From Allium sativum (lineage: Eukaryota; Streptophyta; Magnoliopsida; Asparagales; Amaryllidaceae): a stretch of DNA of 64,000 nucleotides. The notes below the pieces were generated by a model. The model did not search any database. It was given only the letters and a program-made list of their open reading frames with translations, and was not told the DNA's origin. The stretch covers positions 755,419,603-755,483,602 of the forward strand of contig CM060922.1 in the NCBI GenBank assembly GCA_030737875.1. Direction: 5' to 3'. Shown one piece after another: positions 12,560-23,387 of this stretch. Within the stretch, counting starts at the first letter, position 1, and the number at the start of each line of letters is the position of its first letter. Both the position numbers and the translations under genes were made by a program.

Positions 12560-12775
12560 CAGGCTATTTCCGATGGCTGAAAACCGTCGGCGGCCGTCGG
12601 AAGCCGTCGGAAATAGCCGTCGCTAATAAAGGCGTCGAAAATCAAAGTTTCCGACGGCTATCGACGCAGCCCGTCGTTCGCATTTCCGATGGCTACCGAC
12701 ACAACCGTCGGAAACCGTCGCAGATTCGTGTACGTGTTAGCCGTCGGAAGCCGTCGGTAGCCGTCAGAAATACTG
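12560..12775. repeat. CpG-rich subterminal repeats of CACTA element 2
   Basis: About 15 copies, in both orientations, of a GCCGTCGG/CCGACGGC motif in roughly 215 bp, for example AACCGTCGG, AAGCCGTCGG and TTTCCGACGGCT. A short counterpart (ACGGCCGCCGACGACCCGTC) lies inside the right end at 14641-14660. In En/Spm such subterminal arrays are where the TNPA protein binds; here that role is inferred. The run of CpG/CHG sites makes it a likely methylation target. Confidence 0.85.
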
Positions 12776-13204
12776 CATTTTTTTTGTGTGTTTCAGCTGC
12801 TATTTAGCCTTCCAACTACACTTCTCACATAAACCACTATCTCAAAATAGCAACTAAACATCATCCAATACATTGATTTAAGAATCAAATTTATTCTATT
12901 TGAATTGATCAATGCAACAACTAGACGAAAATAATACTCAGATTAGAACGAAATTAAAATATCAAACCATCAAACACTGTGGTAAAACTCATCTAAGCTC
13001 ATTTAAGAATTGTGCACATGTCATGGCAATGAAAGATAAAATGTAGGGACGAGATTGTATTTACCATCTTGATGTGCCTAGGTATAGATATTCAAACTTG
13101 TAAAATAAATAAAATTTGTGTGACAAATTCACCTCTTCCTTGGTATAGATATAACATTCAGCGCCCAATACTAAAAATAAAATAAAATAAAATGCATGTG
13201 GCCT

Positions 13205-13800
13205 TTACAAATTTACCTCTTCCTTGTTTCCCCACCCATATAGCTGACACAGTATCCATTTGGAGTGATTGCCTCAACGGTTGCATCATACCTACACGTT
13301 CAGGTTGGACATGTATGTTAGAAAACTATGATGCAACATATCATTCTTATATGAGGGCATTACAAAATTAAATAAAAGCATATTTTCGGTATAAATTCTT
13401 CGACGAAATTAAATGCTAAAAGCGAATTCAGATATATGCCATTATTCAGGTACAAGAAGAAACAACCAATATGATATGCTTTTTCATATTCAATTCAATG
13501 TCGAGACTACTAGATCTCTTTAAGCCTAACAAAAGTAGAACAAGTATTATTGGTGATCTTTGTGTCATATTTTCCTATAGTATGCTCTGCTTCCTTTACT
13601 ATTTCAACCCTATGAATTTTTTTCCTACTTTACCAATGAATAGGGTTGCCGGATAAAAAGATAAAGCATCCATATTTCAATAAGAAAAGCTTACATTGTC
13701 AGGCGGTGCCAAACTATTGTGTTTCTTATGTGACTGCGCCACCATCCCAACCTGAACATTGTTTTACGGCAGCTAAGAGCTCTTCAGTAAGTGCAATGGC
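13205..13800 (-). pseudogene. Captured fragment of an SPF30-like (SMN-related, Tudor) splicing factor gene
   Basis: Two exon pieces on the minus strand. The upstream one (13800 down to about 13740, after a TGCAG acceptor) reads IALTEELLAAVKQ, which matches the N-terminal helix of the survival-motor-neuron-related splicing factor 30 family. The downstream one (13291 to 13205, after GTGTAG) reads YDATVEAITPNGYCVSY and, in a shifted frame, GWGNKEEV. Together these form the Tudor domain core Y-D-A-x-V-x-x...G-Y-x-V-x-Y-D-G-W-G-N; a 1-bp deletion lost the Asp codon. Tudor domains bind dimethylarginine on Sm proteins during U2/tri-snRNP assembly. The middle of the gene is missing. The fragment lies wholly inside CACTA element 2, implying capture by it. 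Identification is from motif memory and is good but unsearched. Confidence 0.78.
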
Positions 13801-14706
13801 CTGCATTTTGCATACATCGCCTAATCAGTTATATATACAATTATACCTAATCATCAGTTCGTGTAATCGAAATATGAGTTTCAAACTTACAGATTCAGCA
13901 CGGACACAACACATCATGAATTTCCATGCACGTAAGGATACATATTAGACCTGCAAAATAATTAAAGATAAAGGGTGATGGGAATCTTTATAAAGCCAAG
14001 ATGTACATACTACATTATTGTTTGTATCAAACATCTCCAAAGTTTTTTTCTCCACTTTGCCTAGTATAAAAGGTACATTCATTACATCTTAATGTCTATA
14101 TAGAGCTATGACTTTTGTTAAAAGCATCATGAGGCCGCAAGAAAGACTTCAACACTTAAAAAAATGAACTTCAAAATAAGTAAAACATGGAGAATTAGAC
14201 AGGCAAATTGTTTTATAGACATGACCACAGTTTATACTAACTTGTTCTCATAATTATATACTCAATGACCAAATAAAAATTCATTTCAAAGAAGTGAATA
14301 AAATATGGAAAAAATACGCACATAATAGGATGTTATAACTCACTACAACGCTATTGGAAACAATTGCAGTCAATAGATAACCCTAATTTTCTAATTTAGG
14401 CAAATATAGGTTTAGGTAAAAACTTAATTTTTATGAAAAAAGAGATTATACCTCAAATTACTTGCTCTAGAGGTCTGAATTGAAGTCGGGGAGGTTCTTA
14501 CACAAAGAAATCAGTGTTTGGAGGCAAAAAAATTGAATTTGGGGGTTATAGGGTTTAAAACCCATATGCTGGAAAAATAAGATGAGCAAAAGAAATGGGG
14601 AAGAAAGAGTTCGGGTGGCTGTTTATCACGATAATTTCCAACGGCCGCCGACGACCCGTCTGAAGCCGTCGCAAATAGCCTGTTTTCTTGTAGTGAAAAT
14701 CAATCT

Positions 14707-14945
14707 CAGTCGCTGCTTCCTCCATTGCTTTCACCTCTCTGTTACTCATCCAATTGACACTATCAAATCTCTCCTTCAGATTGGTGCAGGAGGTACTCAA
14801 AAATTGCGCATTTCTCAAGTGGTTGATAGCGTTAAGTCTGCTTCTGGATTTCAAGGTGTCTACAATGGTTTTGGCTTGTCAGTACTCGCTAGCATGTCAG
14901 GAATGGGTGCACGATTTGGAGTCTATAAGGTTTTGACACTCTTAG
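14707..14945 (+). pseudogene. Captured mitochondrial carrier (SLC25/MCF) gene fragment
   Basis: One open stretch with the signature HPIDTIKSLLQ (P-x-D/E-x-x-K of mitochondrial carrier repeats). It continues ISQVVDSVKSASGFQGVYNG, the usual loop and short matrix helix with the G-x-x-x-x-Y-x-G pattern, then FGVYKVLT. This is roughly one carrier repeat, about one third of a normal 300-residue carrier. A GGGTATAT-type donor follows at about 14945. Carriers exchange metabolites across the inner mitochondrial membrane. No other repeat is present nearby, so it cannot be functional. It lies inside CACTA element 1 just right of nested element 2. Confidence 0.85.
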
Positions 14946-15209
14946 GGTATATTTTTTTGATTTCTTTGATAGCTCTGAGAATTTGGCAGCAATTAGGAAC
15001 AATGGGAAAATTAACTTACGTCTATTTTGTGAAAAGTATTGATCTTACTACCACTTCAGAGAAAAGTATCATACGTCTATTCTGTGACAAGTCATTTTCA
15101 TGCCTAAAGGGAACTGATAGGAAACCACCTCAGGTAAGCCTTTTCTAATACCGCTTGTCATGTTCATGAAATTTACTTTGTTACATTACATTCGGCGGTT
15201 GTTGATTAG

Positions 15210-15693
15210 GTAGTCAGAGTCACAAACTTACTCCGTAGAGGAATCGGTGTGCATCATGCAGGGCTCCTTCCTATTGTGAAGGAAGTGGTTGAGATGTTCT
15301 TTTGTCGTGGTGTTATTAAGGTATATGCAATTTCATAATTCGGATTTTTCATTTTATGTATTGATTGCGTTGACTAGGACTGTCATTTCAACGAACAAGG
15401 TTTCTACTGAAAATAAGGAACTAAGTTTTCTCTCTTGTTGATTAATGAGTAATATGCATGCACTAATAATGTGTGAATTATGTTCCAGTTTTGATATTTG
15501 TACTTTACAATTTGTATGTTGAGAATTAAGATGTCTTGCTCGATTCATTTATATGCATTTTGACTTTATTTTTTCATTTCTTACCCGTGTCATGAATATA
15601 AATTTAAAGGTTTTTCTTTTCTTTTCTTAACATGGATAGGTTCTGTTTTCAACGGAGACATTTTCCATGGGAGTTGACGCTCCAGCTGGGACA
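15210..15693 (+). pseudogene. Captured SKI2-type DExH RNA helicase gene fragment
   Basis: Exon 15210-15320, between GATTAG and the donor GTATATG, reads [20 protein letters not shown] and then FFCRGVIK. Exon 15640-15693, between GGATAG and the donor GTAAGT, reads VLFSTETFSMGVDAPAGT. These are helicase motifs IV/V of the Ski2/Mtr4 family and fit SKI2, the cytosolic exosome cofactor, especially well. The next expected block (the Q-M-x-G-R-A-G-R-R-G motif VI) was not found, so the copy is truncated. Two substitutions in a very conserved stretch (Asp for the usual Asn in G-V-N-A-P, Gly for Arg in A-P-A-R-T) fit a decaying copy. It lies about 260 bp downstream of the carrier fragment in the same orientation, so a chimeric transcript is possible. 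Confidence 0.88.
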
Positions 15694-15989
15694 GTAAGTT
15701 CAGGGTTTCTTTTCCCCTTGACTAGCACGTCAGATTTCTCCCCAAATGTGTGTGTGTGTGGTGGTGTTTGTTTTTGGTTTGTGGGGGTGGGAGGGTTGAT
15801 GGTGGGTGAAGGGGGAGATATACAGTTGAAGGTTGCAGGGGCAATTCATGAATCTGTTTCTCCCATTAACGGTCTCTCTGTTTTCAAACATATAGAGGCA
15901 CTCTCTATTTACAAATACGAAGAGGCAGGTGTAATACCGTTGCTCATTTTTCTTTTTAGCAAACTTATGACATTCTAAATTGTTTTTCT

Positions 15990-17105
15990 ACTTTCAGTTA
16001 GAGATGCCAGTGCACCTCAGAAGGTAACATTGTACCTACTTCAAATGAAATAGGAAAGAATTCGAATCTTAATAATCTTAACCAGAATCTATGCAATTAA
16101 AGCCCTCTAAAGCCTCTTTAACGCTCTTTGTCTTGCACACTTTAACAGTTTAGCTTATTAAATTGGATTTTGTCTCCAATATAGCATTTACACTTCCACT
16201 ATATTTAAATTGCGCCAAGCACTAACATCTGATTATTGACATTGTATGGAAATGCTGTGTGAATTGCGCATTGGATTTGAGAGAAGCCTTTGCAGATTGT
16301 TTTTGTTATTTCACATGAATCTGGTCAGTTGCTCAGACAACCAAATGTGTGCATATTGGGCAAACATAATGTTCTACGTTGGGATACATTTGAGGTAATA
16401 ATCATTTGCATTGTTCCTAACGCAAATACATATTTACCTGGTTTTGATATATGTGCTTGATTTAGGGTGAACGATGTTGCCGATTCAAATGAAATGGTCT
16501 CGGTTTAGTAAGTATTAAGTGTTATCTACTGTTGATTGCTTGGTTATCTACATTGGTTTATTATTCTTAGTTTTTATGTTTGTCTTTTAGGAGTGGAACA
16601 TACGCAGTAGTGATTGGTTTCGTAAAAGAATTTCAAGGAAAAAGACGGTTTGGTGCCTTCTCTGCGGTATGTTAATTTGTTGCATTTGTGGTTTCTATAT
16701 TATCTTAAATCATGCTTATAGTGTTTGTGGGGAGAACAATCTTCATGTTCTTTTGTTGTATTTGATTTACTATATAAGTCCTGCATGATATAAGCTATCA
16801 TGTGCTTATTTTGAATGAATGACAGTTCAAATTTTTGGAAGTTTCCGTGTAAATATTATTGTTTCTTTCTGTATAAATACTATTGTTTCTTTCTGTGTAT
16901 ATGTTTTTTGTTTTAGCTATTAAACATATATATATATATTCCATTTTGTGTAACAAATGTTCTTTACTTGGGGGATAAAAATATTGATAGTATCTTCAGT
17001 CTTAATTCACAATTCTTACATGAAGTTGGTTTTTTTATAGTCAGAGGCCATTCATGATTGAACTAGAGAAGTTGCGCATACTTTGCGAGCGAATCATCAG
17101 AAGGA
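15990..17105 (+). pseudogene. Exon-like pieces of unidentified origin inside CACTA element 1
   Basis: Several short open stretches bordered by plausible splice sites: LEMPVHLRR near 16000, SGQLLRQPNVCILGKHN near 16320, a lysine/arginine-rich piece near 16600-16675, and ELEKLRILCERIIRRKK near 17060. I do not recognise them. They may be further exons of the helicase donor gene or of a third captured gene. Between them lies AT-rich, T-rich sequence typical of plant introns. Confidence 0.35.
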
Positions 17106-17359
17106 AAAAAATAAAGGTACTAGTTTATATAATCATTTTCGTTTTCTTGCTTATGGTTGTATGTGTGTGTCTGTATATGAGTGAATCGAGTGACAATGTA
17201 GTGAGGAATGTATGTAAATATGGATGATTGTGTAATATACGAGTGAATGTACAATAGTGGAGTCAAAAAATTTGTATCATTTGAAATGTTGAAATAAAAT
17301 ATTTATTTGAATTAAATATTATGTTATAATAATAATTCTTATAATATTATGAAAATTAT

Positions 17360-17525
17360 GATTAATAGCAGTTGAGGTGTAATTGCTTTTAACAGCTGTA
17401 AAACAAGTTTTAACAACTGCTAGAAACAGTTGTAAAAAAGGTTGACTCTATTACGATTGCCAGCTGTACTAGATATATTACAACTGTTTTTTGTAGTTGT
17501 GAAAGGGTATTTTTTTGTTCTAGTG
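17360..17525. repeat. Unpaired CACTA-type end with CAGTTGT repeats
   Basis: A right-end-like terminus (TTTTTTTGTTCTAGTG, ending at 17525) preceded by at least six copies of an ACAACTG/CAGTTGT motif in both orientations. This is the layout of a CACTA subterminal region of a different family from elements 1 to 3. No matching left end (CACTAGAACAAA) was found within element 1. Confidence 0.5.
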
Positions 17526-18000
17526 GTAACTATGGCAATACCTGTATCGATATTGCCATAGGGTCGTAAAGGCGTTGTCTTTGACTCTAAGGCAACGCGA
17601 TAAAAGGAAACCCCAAAAAAGTGTTGCTGCAGGTCATTTTTTACCTATAGCAACACTTTTTGGCACCTATTGCGTCACTTCTTTGGGGTTGCTGTAGGCC
17701 ATCTATGAGGTAGTGTTTAAACTCAATCAAAAACAAAGTAAAGATTTGAAATCTAACAAATATGAATCCAGTAGACTTACTTATAATATTCAAATTATTA
17801 TATACCAATCCATATTCGACCATAAGCTTTATATGCATAGAGTTTGCCTATCATAATCCTAAAGTTTCATGTACATAAACCATGAAAACAATCCATGCAT
17901 CTTTAATTATTGTACCATATGAATATAATTAGTAGACTTGCAAAATAAAGATTAAACTTGGAAATAGAACAACACCAACATACCTCATTTAAGGTCCTTA

Positions 18001-18100
18001 CACTACAAGAAAAGTAGGTTATAACAACAAATTATCTCAGCGTTTTTTACTTATATGCCATAATTTATTCAACGAGAAAGAGTAAAGACTTGGGTAACGC
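18001..18100. repeat. Unpaired CACTA-type left end
   Basis: CACTACAAGAAAAGTAGGTT at 18001 shares its first 14 bases with the TIR of element 2 but then differs. It is preceded by TTA, the possible TSD. No right end with a matching TIR and TSD was found in the window. Confidence 0.55.
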
Positions 18101-19189
18101 TATCTACCCTCAACAATATTTTTGGCCACTTCATTTTTCATTTTTCTATCTTGCTTCCTTTTTCACCCCACTTCATTTTTCATCCCCGCTTCTTTTTTCA
18201 TCCCGCTTCCTTTTTCACTCCGCTTCTTTTTTCATCTCACTTCAAAGAAGAATGAAACAATACCCTAAACAAATTTCTCTTCCTTTTCTCTTTAAATCAC
18301 CATTACTCCTCTGCCTTCATGATATAACTCCAGATGAATTGCTAGTCAACCATTGTTCTTTGCCTTTTCCTCTTGGTTAGCTGCTCCTAGTTATAGTTAG
18401 AATTTCTGCCTTTAATTTCAAAAAAAAAACAAAAACGAATTGGGAATTCCTTCTAATTTGGAAAAAAATCGCCTTTGAAATTCTTTCCATTTTGAATCAC
18501 TATGTCAACCGATGCTACGTGTTGGTGATTTGGATCGTCAATCAAGTTTTATGAGGAGGTTATGTTTTCTACATACCCAGTTTACTTATATCTTTCCAAG
18601 GTTCATCTTATTTTCTAATGCAAAGAATTCATAAGTGTAATTTGTTACTTCACTCCAAGGTTTATCTTACCACTATGCAGTAATGTTTCCCTTTATTTTG
18701 CGAATGATCAAGCTGCACCGGCCTTATAACTAGACTCAAAGTTATATCATTACATCTTGTTGAAATTTGAAAGTGACAGTGACTTCAATTTTTTTAATTA
18801 GCTTATGATTTGATTTAATCGGTGCAGACCATCAGAATCCATATTTCATTTATGTCATAAAATGGGGAAGTGAAAGATATGGAATAACTTGATGGTAATG
18901 GTTGCGATTGCAAACACCCTTGAGTTGGTTGGTTCTCATTTATCTCTTCTTATAGTTAACACATGATTATTTTGAAAGACATAAATGAAACCCGTATTGA
19001 TTGTAGCCTTCATGCGTTCCATGTTCCATGCATACAACAGTGTCCATCACAATGAATGAAATGATATCTTTAATTAGTTCATTGTGAATTGTGAAGATCA
19101 TTAGAGGACATTAAGTAAACACTAGTAGAGGATTACAGGCACATGTTTTTATAGCAACTTTTTTACTGGAGGTAGGTAATGGAAGTTTA
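18101..19189. other. Pyrimidine-rich then AT-rich DNA, no recognised gene
   Basis: 18110-18250 is a degenerate T/C-rich repeat of a CTTCATTTTTCATCCCGCTT type, which makes the ORF there low-complexity. 18480-19189 contains short open pieces that could be intron or earlier exons of the importin-like gene, but nothing is recognisable. Confidence 0.4.
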
Positions 19190-19595
19190 GATGTCGTTAC
19201 AAGGATCTCAGATGGATGAAAGTCACAATATGCAGTATGCTTTGTTGTCATGCGAATGAGATCAAAGAAGCCTTTTTCCCTTGGATAAACCAGGTTTGTT
19301 TTACATAAAAAAACTGCTCCAATATTTAAGATTCTGACACGTTGACCTTGCATGAATGAAAAGGTTAAGTTCCTTATAATGAAGGTTTCTCCTATTTTGA
19401 TACCTCTTCTTAAATTTTATTTCCATGAAGAATTCAGAAAGGATGCAGTCTCAAGCAAGAACTTTCTTCAATTTTTTTATGTATAAATTATAGTTCATCT
19501 TTAAAAGAATAAATATCTTTTCTGTAGATGTGCCCGTGTTCTTGTATTCTGCTAAACTAGCTATAGAAATGGGACAAGCTCCAGGCTATGAGGTA

Positions 19596-20528
19596 TGAAC
19601 GTCGCTTTCCTAAGAACTAGAAAAGCGCGAATTTTGAAATAAATACTGCAAGCGCACAGATCGTGTAGTATGCAGGTCGAATCACAGGGAGGTAAATTAA
19701 ATTAAATTATTTATAAAATTTCTTGGGCGAGTTAGACAAATCTTCGAGGTTGGTTTTGAAAGCAAACGAAATTGAACTGCAATTAAACTATTATTAAATT
19801 GAATCAGATCTGAATCTAATCAAATATTCTATATTCAATCTAATTGACCTAAGGAAGCAGTAAAAAGAACAGAAATTGAAATTGCAGAAATTAAAATAAC
19901 AAACAGGAAATAAAATTAGGATTACCGCTGAATCTAATCAGACGGTTAATCACTAATAAAAAATAAATGAAAAAGACAAATAGTGTTCTACTAAATCTAA
20001 TTGTGTAGCCAACACTAATTGCTAAGAAAAAGTAGGAAATGTAGAAAAGAAAAAGGAAGAAGAAAACTTTATTAATTTCAGGATGATCATTTACAATGAG
20101 ATTACATGGATATTTATAGGAGATAGATAGCCAATCTAAAACCCTAATCCAATCTATGCATATATAGGCCAATTAATTAGCAACTATTCCTCCCATATTA
20201 ATTAGAAATTATTCCTCCCTTATTAATTAGAAATTATTCCTCCTATATCTTCCTTGTTTGGCATGTGACTAATTAATGGGAGATAAGATTTCATAAGATT
20301 TATTCAGCCAAACATGAACATATCTTAAACTCCAAAGCAACACAATGCTAAGTCTTCATCTGCAAATCTTCATATGTTTATACACAGCATTTTGATCTTT
20401 ATTTTTCTGACATCATGCGGCTTAGTTGGCAATCTGTAAAAGTGACAAAATAATACCCAAGTAATATTTATTTACATACAAAAGATAAGATATAAGAGTA
20501 CAAAATAAACACATTTTCATGTTAATCA
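19596..20528 (-). repeat. 3' LTR of the non-autonomous element
   Basis: 933 bp. Read on the minus strand it begins TGATTAACATGAAAATGTG and ends ...GCGACGTTCA. It is highly similar to 26070-26968, apart from small indels in the ATTAGAAATTATTCCTCC repeat and near 20420. Confidence 0.93.
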
Positions 20529-20545
20529 AATACCCCCACACTTAT
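20529..20545 (-). other. Polypurine tract
   Basis: On the minus strand GATAAGTGTGGGGGTAT directly precedes the 3' LTR, the expected place and composition for the plus-strand primer. Confidence 0.75.
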
Positions 20546-21710
20546 CTTTTACTCGTCCTCGAGTGAAACAAAAATTAAAAACTAACTAGATTGGTCACAC
20601 TTTCGTAGGAAACACGATTGCGTTGAGCGTATGCAACAAGCCGTTAAACCTCTATGTGTCCCTAGTAGGACGAGTGGTGTCTCGTGAGGGTTTTCAGCGA
20701 ATACTGCCCACAAAATCCAAATGCGGTGTGCAATGATTTTAATGCAACTATATGAATGCAACAGACATATGCGAATGAAAACAAAAATAATGAAAACACG
20801 ATTTATTTCATGAAAATGGTACAACAAATTAAGTTGACAATTTCTAGTCAGTTGATTTTATTTTAGATACCTCAACTCGTCACAAATTTTCAAAAACAAC
20901 TCAAGTTTTCAAATGTTAAATTCCAGTTTGGCCAGTTGGTTCAGTCGATAACATAGTGCAGCCATGAAATAAATTTTTATTTTGCTTGTTACAGTTCGCA
21001 AAGTGGTATTCTAATTTCCTTGTGTATGACTAGTCAAATCAATAAGGTCAAGAAGTGCTTGGCATCATCGCTTATTCTCTATCTCTATAAAAGTTAATAT
21101 TTATGATTGATTACATACACCTAACTTAAAAGACCAAGGTATACCACCAATACACTGCCTTGCGGACTAACAGAGAGTTAGGGCAGAGCTTGGCGGATTG
21201 TGCAGACCAACGCCGACTTTGTCAACAACATGTCGGTAATCCTTAGGTGTCCAATCTCATAAAATGAGACCAAGATATTCCAACGCTGACTTTGTCAACA
21301 ACATGTCAGATAGAGCTTGACGGGTTTGCACACCAACGCTGGATATACAAGCAATGTTGGATACCCTTGGATTACTATTATTATTATTATTGAAAATATA
21401 AGCACAAAAGAGAGTTACGCGAAGTCAACTTCACACAACTTAGTTTTAAAGATTCAAAAAGCCAATATATGTATTTTAAGTCCTCTACTTATTTAAACAA
21501 AGACTACAATATAGAATAGATTTCATGGCCATCACCTAAGAATCTCCCTATGTACCGGTTACACTATTATCCCTCAAAATTCAACTTTTCATTATATTTC
21601 TTATTCGATCTTAGCTGAGAGAAAAAAATACTATCAACTGATTAACAATCCTTAACTTATTTTGTTGTATCAATCTAAAATGAGTCATGTTTCAAAAAAA
21701 AGGCATGTTA

Positions 21711-23387
21711 CTACAATCTAAAATGCATGATGGTCCTATTTAAATGGCTGAAAATGAAAATAAAGAAAAATAAAGAAAAAAAGAAAATGAAAGAAATGCA
21801 GACTCCCCCCACACTTGGACAAAATAGTGTCCACACTGTAGTACGTTTCCTAAATTTGAATGATAAAACCCATAGATGGATTAGATGCAAAATGATTTGC
21901 AGAATGAAATGCAGCCTAACTATATGTAAGAATGGATCATATGTACAATGATATATGTGTTTACGATGCATGCGATGCAAAGAATGCCACCAACTTTTCC
22001 CCCCACGCTTGGTTCTAGCCCGATGAATTCTGTTCCCACTATGTCTAGGCATGTTTTCTAGTAAGCAAAGGTTTTTGAAAACCATTTCATCTTTATACCT
22101 AGATTTATAGTCCAGCAAACAAATGTCCAGGGTCATCCTAACATGAAGTTTTTCAACCAAGCCAGCATTCCAAAGATAATTCATGTGTTCAACAAATTTA
22201 TCAGTGTAATTGTTCAAAAATTTGTCATCGTATATAAATTCAGTGAAATTTGAATTCTGAGTGTTGTTTAAAACTATGCGATCACATTTCTCAGTTTCAT
22301 TACTGGACAACATATTTTCGACACTGACGATATCAATCTCGTTTGACACCTCAAAATCAAAATTTTCAAATTTGGATTGGTGGCTTGACTCAATTTTGTC
22401 CTCATTTGGCAACTCATCCTCATACAATCCAAAAAAATCATGTTCATTAAAATCCTTTTCCAATTTTGAGTTTCTGAAAAATTCAACATTTTCATTTTGT
22501 TCAATTTCAAAAATTTCAAGTTTCTCGCAGTCTGAAAGAGAAAGATCAAAATCCAAGCTTAAGTCTTTTTCCTGAAAAGAATTGAAGTCCAAATCATTTG
22601 TTGAATTTTGAACAACTTCATTTAGATCGTTATTCTCAATTTCCAAAGTTGTAATCTGAAATTTTTCACTATCAGTAAAGAATGGATTATTTTCTGATTC
22701 ATCGCTTGTTTGAGTTTGATTTTGCTGCTCAAGTTGTTCTTTAAAAGACGTCATTAAACAAAGAAGTTCATCAAGTTGTCTATCTTTTTCATCAAGCTGT
22801 CTATCTTGCCTTTCTACCCTCTCTCTAAGAATGTTAAGATGATATTCTTCAGAATCGTTGATTTGAGAGCTCTCATTTTGGATTTCTTGATTCTCAGAAT
22901 TAAAGTCAACATCAATTTCACAATCAGTATTATTTCCAATGTGGCGGTTGTTTGAATTTTCAGAAAAATGAAAATGATATTGGAAATCATTTTGATTATA
23001 GAAATTATGTTCGTAACCAAAACTGTTGAAATTCGAGTGATTTTGGTTATTTTCAAGATGTTGATGCGGGCTATAATTTTGAAAAATTTGGTTTACAACC
23101 CCATATTGATGTGGATCAGACCTATATTGATATTCAAAGCTATTTTGATGTGGATATGGCTTATAATCGAAATTATTGAAATTTGAGTTGAAGTCGTCAT
23201 TTCGATTATATCTATGATTTTGAAAATGTTGGCCATTTAGAAAATTTTGGAAATTGTTGATATTGGGCCCATGAAATTTTGGAAAATCTTTCCTCATGAG
23301 TTGTAATTCATACTCATACTCTTCAAGAGGACGTCTACTCCGGTTATTAACCTACAATTCTCTCAAGGATTTTTTTGAATCAGACAT
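21711..23387 (-). CDS. Asn/Phe-rich, coiled-coil protein of the non-autonomous LTR element
   Basis: I do not recognise this protein. The open frame from the ATG at 23297 gives 528 residues. In the same frame an earlier ATG at 23387 (MSDSKKSLREL) is separated from it only by one TAG at 23354-23352, so the ancestral start was probably 23387, about 558 residues. Residues about 1-130 are low complexity, rich in Asn, Gln, Phe, Tyr and His (prion-like). Residues about 155-195 contain a heptad-like coiled coil around ERQDRQLDEKDRQLDELL. Then comes a long acidic Asn/Glu/Asp-rich part. Near 395-440 is a basic motif RARTKRGGKSWWHSLHRMHR. The last 70 or so residues are hydrophobic read-through of a T-rich tract and are probably not native. 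There is no zinc knuckle or DDD/RT motif. It may be a gag substitute or packaging protein; that is a guess. Confidence 0.6.

Larger units (their letters stand above)
12544..14698. mobile_element. CACTA element 2, nested in element 1
   Basis: Element 12547-14695, 2149 bp. Left end CACTACAAGAAAACAGGCTA; the right end is its reverse complement. The first 23 bp of the terminal inverted repeats (TIRs) are identical. The TSD is AAA (12544-12546 and 14696-14698). The left subterminal region is packed with GCCGTCGG-type motifs. No transposase is present, so it is non-autonomous. It carries minus-strand fragments of an SPF30-like gene. Its insertion lies between the left end of element 1 and the carrier fragment. 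Confidence 0.93.
12174..17718. mobile_element. CACTA (En/Spm) element 1 with captured gene fragments
   Basis: Non-autonomous CACTA DNA transposon, 12177-17715. The left end CACTACGCCATAGATGGC and the reverse complement of the right end, CACTACCTCATAGATGGC, match at about 24 of the first 28 positions. The 3-bp TSD is TTT (12174-12176 and 17716-17718), as expected for CACTA elements. Subterminal regions are rich in GTTGC/GCAAC motifs. No transposase (TNPD or TNPA) is present. Instead the interior carries plus-strand pieces of a mitochondrial carrier gene and a SKI2-type helicase gene, and a nested CACTA element. Soybean Tgm-Express1 and morning glory Tpn1 are known CACTA elements that carry host gene fragments in the same way. 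The element ends are certain to the base if the TSD is not chance. Confidence 0.88.

Noticed and set aside
14555..14854. Minus-strand ORF spanning the right end of CACTA element 2
   Set aside because: Crosses a transposon boundary and opposes the carrier fragment; shadow frame.
18090..18380. 96-codon plus-strand ORF
   Set aside because: Phe/Ser/His-rich translation of a TTC/CAT-type repeat; no recognisable domain.
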